A DNA stretch of 9,379 bases, from assembly GCA_964448755.1 (NCBI GenBank), contig CAYUXF010000061.1, positions 1 to 9,379 on the forward strand. The letters are read 5' to 3'. The notes under the pieces are model-generated. The model did no database searches and was not told the origin of the DNA. It saw only the letters and a list, made by a program, of their open reading frames with translations. Source of the DNA: CAYUXF01 sp964448755 (GTDB lineage: Bacteria; Margulisbacteria; Termititenacia; Termititenacales; CAYUXF01). How positions within the stretch are numbered: the stretch's first letter is position 1; every line of letters starts with the position of its first letter. Positions 5,844-9,379 of this stretch are shown in pieces. Both the position numbers and the translations under genes were made by a program.

Positions 5844-7184
5844 CTATTTGCCGACGCAGAAATTTTTAAAAATGTGATCGATCGTTTCGTCGGAGACCTC
5901 ATCGCCGGTTATTTCACCCAGTTCAATGATTATTTTTTTGAGATCTATAGTTAAGATATCAAGCGGCACCTGTTGTTCAAGCAAGGCAAGCGCTGCTTCA
6001 ATTGCCTCGTTGACCCGGACGAGGATCTCTTTTTGCCGCAAAGAACTTATGTAAGTTTGTTTGCTGATATCGAGTTGATAGAGGTCCATGATCTTTAAAA
6101 TGACATCTTTTAATTCATCCAGCCCGGCCTGTGTTAGTGCCGATATTTTTACCGCGTTAGGTAGTTCTGTTTTTGGTGCCAGGTCCGTTTTATTAAGAAC
6201 AAAAATAACTTTAGTGTTAGCGGCTTTGGCGATGATCTGCTGATCTTCTTTGGTCAGTCCTTTGGCTGCATCTATAACATAGAGGACGATATCGGCCGCT
6301 TTTAAGAACTCTTCGCTCTTTTGCATGCCGATAGTTTCGATCTTATCTGCCGAGTCTCTGATCCCCGCGGTGTCGATCAGTGTTGCTCTAATGCCGTGGA
6401 GGTCTACTTCTGCCTCCAGGGCGTCGCGGGTGGTGCCGTGTATTTCGGTGACAATGGCTTTCTCTTCTTTCAAGAGCGCGTTAAAGAGCGACGATTTGCC
6501 GGCGTTGGTCTGACCGGCCAAAACTATTTTTAGACCCTCTTTGATCATCAGCCCCTGAGCTGAGCTGCGCAGTAATTGAAGTATTCTTTGTTGGTTTACT
6601 TTCAGGAGTGCTGCTATTTTATCTTTTTGCGGTTCCTGCATTTCCTCTGGGAAATCGACGCTGGCCTCTATTTCGGCGTAGAGCTCTAGAAAAGTCTGAC
6701 GAATATCAGCTATTTGTTGGGAAATACTGCCTTTTAAATGTTTAAGCGCCAGCTGAGCCGAGAGCTCAGATTTTGCGCCGATCATTTCGGAGACTGCTTC
6801 TACCTGCGTGAGGTCCAGCTTGCCGTTTAAAAAAGCCCGTTTAGTGAATTCACCGGGCCGGGCCAGCCGGGCGCCGGCTAAAATAACTTCAGTTAAAAGG
6901 CGGTTGGTTAAATAATAAGAGCCGTGGCAGTTGATCTCAATGACATCTTCGCCGGTATAAGAGTGCGGCGCCCGATAACTGCCGATAATTGCCTGGTCAA
7001 GCGCTTCATCTTGTGTGGCATTGTAAATAGTTGCCGGGGTTAACGTGTAGGGCGCAAGTGGCTCTTTCAATTTGGTGAGTTTTTTAATTATTTCAAAAGC
7101 GGCCGGGCCGGAGAGCCTAATAATGCCAACGCCGCCCGTTCCGGGCGGCGTTGCAATAGCGGCAATAGTTTCTATGTTTTCCAT
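5844..7184 (-). CDS. mnmE: tRNA modification GTPase MnmE
   Basis: A 446-residue protein of typical family length. MnmE, with MnmG, installs the 5-(carboxymethyl)aminomethyl group on wobble uridine 34 of certain tRNAs, using GTP and a tetrahydrofolate one-carbon unit. The N-terminal folate-binding domain starts ENIETIAAIATPPGTGGVGI and includes the conserved GEFTKRAFLNGKLDL (111-125). The helical domain surrounds a G domain with P-loop GQTNAGKS (224-231), TTRD (251-254), DTAGIR (271-276), NKTD (331-334) and SAL (348-350). The C-terminus is CVGK, carrying the C-terminal Cys (C443) of the family's C-[IV]-G-K ending. The P-loop has Thr where Pro is usual in GxPNxGKS, which leaves the Lys and Ser intact. 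The ATG (7184) begins 18 nt after the jag stop. No strong RBS is visible, so coupling to jag is plausible. It is the last gene of the rpmH operon here, and mnmG does not follow in this window. Confidence 0.97.
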   Translation of the reverse strand: MENIETIAAIATPPGTGGVGIIRLSGPAAFEIIKKLTKLKEPLAPYTLTPATIYNATQDEALDQAIIGSYRAPHSYTGEDVIEINCHGSYYLTNRLLTEVILAGARLARPGEFTKRAFLNGKLDLTQVEAVSEMIGAKSELSAQLALKHLKGSISQQIADIRQTFLELYAEIEASVDFPEEMQEPQKDKIAALLKVNQQRILQLLRSSAQGLMIKEGLKIVLAGQTNAGKSSLFNALLKEEKAIVTEIHGTTRDALEAEVDLHGIRATLIDTAGIRDSADKIETIGMQKSEEFLKAADIVLYVIDAAKGLTKEDQQIIAKAANTKVIFVLNKTDLAPKTELPNAVKISALTQAGLDELKDVILKIMDLYQLDISKQTYISSLRQKEILVRVNEAIEAALALLEQQVPLDILTIDLKKIIIELGEITGDEVSDETIDHIFKNFCVGK

Positions 7185-7202
7185 GGCTAAAGTCTTTAAC
7201 GA

Positions 7203-7814
7203 CTAAGCGTTGGCAGTCTCTTCTTTTTTAGGTGCTACGACAATGTGGCGCAGTTTACCTTCGCCGCGGCTAAAAGTCTCAAGTGTCGGGAATTGTTCTT
7301 TTAGCTTCATGTGAACAAATCTTCTTTCTGCTGCGTTCATGGGGTCTAAAGCAATTTGCACATTTTCTTCAGAGGCTACCTTAGCGGCATCAAGAGCTGC
7401 GTCAAGCAGAGAATTGAGCTTTTTTTCTTTGTAGGCATTGGCGTCAATGTGAATATAAACTTTTTTGCCGTATTTTTTGGAAAGCATTAAAGAGAGTAAA
7501 TATTGCAGAGCATTGAGCGTAGCGCCCTCTTTGCCAATAACTAAACCAAGATCTTCGCTGCCGGTCACTTCTAGTTGAATGCCGTTAGCGGTATCGCCTT
7601 TGGCGTTAACATCAACATCAAAAGTCATGGTCTTTAAAATATTTAATAATTCTAAGCGGGCGTTATCAACAACTGCTGGTGTGATCTCCAGTATTTCATC
7701 AAAAGTTCTTTTGTTCTTTACTGGTTCGCTGGTGTTTTCTACCGGTTCTGTCTCCGTATGATTTTTTTTACCAAAAAGAGAACTTAAGAGCCCCTTTTTT
7801 TCTTCTGTTGTCAT
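7203..7814 (-). CDS. jag: Jag (KhpB-type) KH-R3H RNA-binding protein
   Basis: A 203-residue cytosolic RNA-binding protein of the Jag/KhpB family, almost always encoded next to yidC. A lysine-rich N-terminus with a short amphipathic stretch (GLLSSLFGKK, 8-17) and a polar linker to about 45 replace the usual folded Jag_N domain. The KH domain (about 50-125) has the GxxG loop GKEG (94-97) within LGLVIGKEGATLNALQYL. The R3H domain (about 135-197) has the R-x3-H signature R164/H168 in AAERRFVHM, followed by FSRGEGKLRHIVVAP. The start at ATG 7814 is preceded 7 nt upstream by an AAAGG/GGAAAGG purine block (7828-7822). It lies 26 nt after the yidC stop and 18 nt before mnmE, consistent with one operon. 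In Firmicutes the homologue affects cell-wall synthesis and division; that role here is inferred. Confidence 0.93.
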   Translation of the reverse strand: MTTEEKKGLLSSLFGKKNHTETEPVENTSEPVKNKRTFDEILEITPAVVDNARLELLNILKTMTFDVDVNAKGDTANGIQLEVTGSEDLGLVIGKEGATLNALQYLLSLMLSKKYGKKVYIHIDANAYKEKKLNSLLDAALDAAKVASEENVQIALDPMNAAERRFVHMKLKEQFPTLETFSRGEGKLRHIVVAPKKEETANA

Positions 7815-7840
7815 TTTTTTTCCTTTCCTAACAAATAAAT

Positions 7841-8590
7841 TTATTTTTTTATTACTTCGGCAATTCCGATCTCTTCTTTAACATATTTTTGTTTTTGCAT
7901 ATAAGCCTGCTGGCCGTAGGTGAAAATATTAGAAACAGCCCAGTACAGGAGCACACCGGCGTTGAGGTTAATGCAAACAAAGAACATAAAGATCGGCATA
8001 ATGGCCATTATTTTCTGCTGAGCCGCATCGGTAACTGTTTGTTTTTGCATGTAGTAAGTTGAAATTGCAATAACGACAGCCAGTACTGGCAGGGCCAGAC
8101 CGCCGATGATCAAGGTGGTATTGTAGCCTGCTGTAAAGCCCATGGCTTGGGCTGCGGCGTACATGGCGTCAGCGGCATTAGTAAAGTCCATGGTTTCTGC
8201 AAAAGAGATATTCTTGATCCAGAAAAAAGTTTTGCCGGCCGCGATATTTAAAAATTCCGGGCTGCGCAGTGTAGTAAACAGCGCAATCATAATTGGCAAC
8301 TGTACTAACATTGGCAGGCAGCCCCCCATGGGGTTAACGCCGTGTTCTTTGTAAAGGACCATCATTTCGGTCTGCATTTTTTGGGGATTTTCTTTATGCT
8401 TTTTTTGTAAGTCTTTAATTTTTGGCTGTAATTTTTTCATGGCCTCCATTGATTCGTATTGTTTGGCGGTCATAGACCAAAAAGAGAATTTGATGGCCAA
8501 CGTTAAAAAAATTATAGCCAAGCCGTAATTGTGGGTTATTTGATAGAAGAAATCCAATGCTGGCATAATTATCTGTATAAAAACATTCAT
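7841..8590 (-). CDS. yidC: Membrane protein insertase YidC/Oxa1, short form
   Basis: A 249-residue inner-membrane insertase that integrates membrane proteins alone or with SecYEG. It lacks the large periplasmic P1 domain of proteobacterial YidC and resembles Gram-positive and cyanobacterial forms. Predicted membrane segments are about 22-42, 90-108, 158-180, 195-208 and 210-227. A cytosolic charged hairpin (about 43-85) precedes the diagnostic HGVNPMGGCLPMLVQLPI (83-100). The hydrophilic-groove arginine expected in the first conserved segment is Lys here (LAIKF, K34). The tail (about 230-249) is short and mixed in charge, without the long basic extension that helps ribosome binding in some homologues. 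ATG 8590 has an excellent Shine-Dalgarno sequence, AAAGGAGG, 7 nt upstream. It follows yidD by 30 nt and precedes jag by 26 nt. Confidence 0.95.
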   Translation of the reverse strand: MNVFIQIIMPALDFFYQITHNYGLAIIFLTLAIKFSFWSMTAKQYESMEAMKKLQPKIKDLQKKHKENPQKMQTEMMVLYKEHGVNPMGGCLPMLVQLPIMIALFTTLRSPEFLNIAAGKTFFWIKNISFAETMDFTNAADAMYAAAQAMGFTAGYNTTLIIGGLALPVLAVVIAISTYYMQKQTVTDAAQQKIMAIMPIFMFFVCINLNAGVLLYWAVSNIFTYGQQAYMQKQKYVKEEIGIAEVIKK

Positions 8591-8597
8591 TTCTCTA

Positions 8598-8605
8598 CCT
8601 CCTTT
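8598..8605 (-). promoter_or_regulatory. Strong Shine-Dalgarno sequence for yidC
   Basis: AAAGGAGG on the minus strand, 7 nt before ATG 8590, is the full complement of the usual 16S anti-Shine-Dalgarno core. It is the strongest ribosome binding site in the window and shows that this organism uses canonical SD initiation, unlike the SD-less miaB. Confidence 0.85.
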
Positions 8606-8620
8606 CTATTATTTAATTGC

Positions 8621-8830
8621 TCAGGGCAAATCGATACCGCCCGGGTTATAGGGGTGACAGCGGCAGATCCTTTTAATACCGCGCCAGAGCCCAGGGCCCA
8701 GACCGTATTTATTAATTGCTTCAACCGTGTATTGTGAGCAGGTCGGGTAAAAGCGGCAGGTTTTTTTAAGGAACCGGCTGCTGAAAAACTGATAACCCCT
8801 AATTAATGCAACGACAACCTGTTTAAGCAT
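8621..8830 (-). CDS. yidD: Membrane protein insertion efficiency factor YidD
   Basis: A 69-residue YidD family protein, close to the usual 70-85. It is a small, membrane-associated basic protein that aids YidC-dependent insertion of membrane proteins. The N-terminal amphipathic helix (MLKQVVVALIRGYQFF) leads into the family core: CRFYPTCSQYTVEAI (25-39) with C25 and C31, then RICRCHPYNPGG (54-65) with C56 and C58. The C-terminus is very short (IDLP), missing the longer tail of some homologues. ATG 8830 lies inside the 3' end of rnpA with a 28-nt overlap, and AGGA sits about 9 nt before it. The position between rnpA and yidC is the standard one for this gene. Confidence 0.94.
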   Translation of the reverse strand: MLKQVVVALIRGYQFFSSRFLKKTCRFYPTCSQYTVEAINKYGLGPGLWRGIKRICRCHPYNPGGIDLP

Positions 8831-9135
8831 TTAATAAATTCCTGTTTGATATCCAAAAAACTTTTTTCTAACAATGCACTCCGGACTACTAATACAAAAT
8901 GGCCGGTGTAAGCATTTTGCTCTAAAAGGACCTGGCGAAAGATCTCGCGCAAAATGCGCTTACTGCGGTTCCTCTTAGGGGCGGTTTGAATAGTTCTCTT
9001 GCTGGCTACAAAGCCCGCTTTTAGATCGGCAGCCGGGGCATAAAACAAAATAAAACTATTGCTGATGTACTTTTTACCACTGGCGTACAGCTGCTGAAAA
9101 TCCCGGTTGTTGCGGAGGCTGTATTTTCTTTTTAT
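8803..9135 (-). CDS. rnpA: Ribonuclease P protein component, non-canonical start
   Basis: The protein subunit of RNase P, which binds the catalytic RNA and helps remove the 5' leader of pre-tRNAs. Read from ATA 9135 it is 110 residues, the normal family length. The start (x)KRKYSLRNNRDFQQLY matches the usual family N-terminus of basic residues followed by L-x-x-x-x-D-F. The central signature is KRNRSKRILRE, preceded by AGFVASKR. The frame is closed by TAA at 9174-9172, and no ATG, GTG or TTG occurs between that stop and codon 30 (TTG 9048). Starting at TTG 9048 would delete the conserved N-terminal part and leave 81 residues. The ATA overlaps the rpmH stop as ATAA, where many operons have ATGA. 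This suggests re-initiation at AUA, or entry by -1 slippage from rpmH. A single-base assembly error (G to A) is the main alternative. It overlaps yidD by 28 nt. Confidence 0.85.
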   Translation of the reverse strand: MKRKYSLRNNRDFQQLYASGKKYISNSFILFYAPAADLKAGFVASKRTIQTAPKRNRSKRILREIFRQVLLEQNAYTGHFVLVVRSALLEKSFLDIKQEFIKCLNRLSLH

Positions 9136-9266
9136 GCCGATAGTTTTTTTCTGCCCTTTGCTCTTCTGCTTTTAATTACGCGTCTGCCGCCAACACTAGC
9201 CATTCTGGCCAGAAAGCCCACTTTTTTCTTTTTCTTTGCCGTGTTCGGCTGGAATGTTCTTTTCAA
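9132..9266 (-). CDS. rpmH: 50S ribosomal protein L34
   Basis: A 44-residue, highly basic large-subunit ribosomal protein, too short for most ORF filters but unmistakable. The start (M)KRTFQPNT, the middle GFLARMASVGGRRVI and the end KGRKKLSA match the family across its whole length. The initiation codon is TTG (9266). AGGAG (9278-9274) lies 7 nt upstream, and the protein would lack its conserved KRTFQP start if translation began later. It is the first gene of the operon, downstream of a near-consensus promoter. The last codons contain a run of seven A residues (9150-9144) in the arrangement A-AAA-AAA. The TAA stop overlaps the proposed ATA start of rnpA. Confidence 0.96.
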   Translation of the reverse strand: MKRTFQPNTAKKKKKVGFLARMASVGGRRVIKSRRAKGRKKLSA

Positions 9267-9273
9267 TTTAATA

Positions 9274-9278
9274 CTCCT
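9274..9278 (-). promoter_or_regulatory. Ribosome binding site supporting the TTG start of rpmH
   Basis: AGGAG lies 7 nt before TTG 9266 on the minus strand. No ATG or GTG lies in frame at the conserved L34 N-terminus, so this site fixes TTG as the start. Confidence 0.8.
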
Positions 9279-9333
9279 ATTTTTAACTGCCCTAATATTA
9301 ACCTATTTAGCTGTTAATCTCAAAGGGGGTGTA

Positions 9334-9362
9334 ATTATAAGTGTTTGGCTATAGGGCGTCAA
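9334..9362 (-). promoter_or_regulatory. Near-consensus sigma-70 promoter of the rpmH operon
   Basis: The -35 element TTGACG (9362-9357), a 17-nt spacer and the -10 element TATAAT (9339-9334) make a strong housekeeping promoter with one mismatch to consensus. Transcription would start near 9327 and give a leader of about 60 nt to TTG 9266. Strength and placement suit a ribosomal-protein operon. The remaining bases to the window edge show no gene. Confidence 0.85.
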
Positions 9363-9379
9363 TAGAGATGAAACTACTT

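Noticed and set aside
8803..9048. rnpA as an 81-codon gene starting at TTG 9048
   Set aside because: This would remove the conserved N-terminal basic/DF region that is clearly encoded upstream in the same frame, and no SD precedes the TTG.
9267..9333. Attenuator or riboswitch in the rpmH leader
   Set aside because: The leader is only about 60 nt, and I see no convincing stem-loop or U-tract structure in it.

Overview
The window is bacterial chromosome, moderately AT-rich and densely coding, with no intergenic gap above about 135 bp. The right half holds the conserved origin-proximal gene cluster rpmH-rnpA-yidD-yidC-jag-mnmE, all on the minus strand. A short YidC without the large periplasmic domain, together with a KH/R3H Jag protein, argues against Proteobacteria. 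It fits a Terrabacteria-like or cyanobacteria-related lineage, possibly an uncultured candidate phylum. This placement is inference and I cannot name a species.

Layout from left to right. Positions 1-1472 (minus) are the first 490 codons of a triple-PAS diguanylate cyclase whose GGDEF domain runs off the window. Positions 1462-4551 (minus) encode its operon partner, a REC-PAS-GAF-PAS-GGDEF-EAL response regulator with a degenerate GGDEF and an apparently intact EAL site. A 105-bp divergent promoter region (4552-4656) separates this signalling operon from a MiaB-like radical-SAM methylthiotransferase (4657-5712, plus). That gene looks leaderless and lacks the C-terminal TRAM domain.

Between the convergent ends of miaB and mnmE (about 5697-5832) lie two perfect DnaA boxes. 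Each is followed by weaker box-like 9-mers in the same orientation at an exact 11-nt period, and the two groups flank an AT-rich segment with an 11-bp inverted repeat. This looks like oriC or an oriC-derived DnaA-binding locus. The first box is inside the last codons of miaB, and the miaB stop codon is inside the second.

The rest is the minus-strand translation/membrane-insertion operon, driven by a near-consensus promoter (TTGACG-17-TATAAT) upstream of rpmH. Ribosomal protein L34 starts at TTG. The RNase P protein gene has no ATG, GTG or TTG at its homologous N-terminus. It appears to start at ATA overlapping the rpmH stop as ATAA, or else to be reached by -1 slippage on an in-frame A-AAA-AAA heptamer in rpmH. 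YidD and YidC then supply the membrane insertase machinery, Jag is the RNA-binding partner, and MnmE modifies tRNA wobble uridines. MiaB nearby is a second anticodon-loop tRNA modification enzyme.

I found no CRISPR array, tRNA, rRNA, insertion sequence or phage gene. The points most worth a second look are the phased DnaA-box arrays and the rpmH/rnpA junction.
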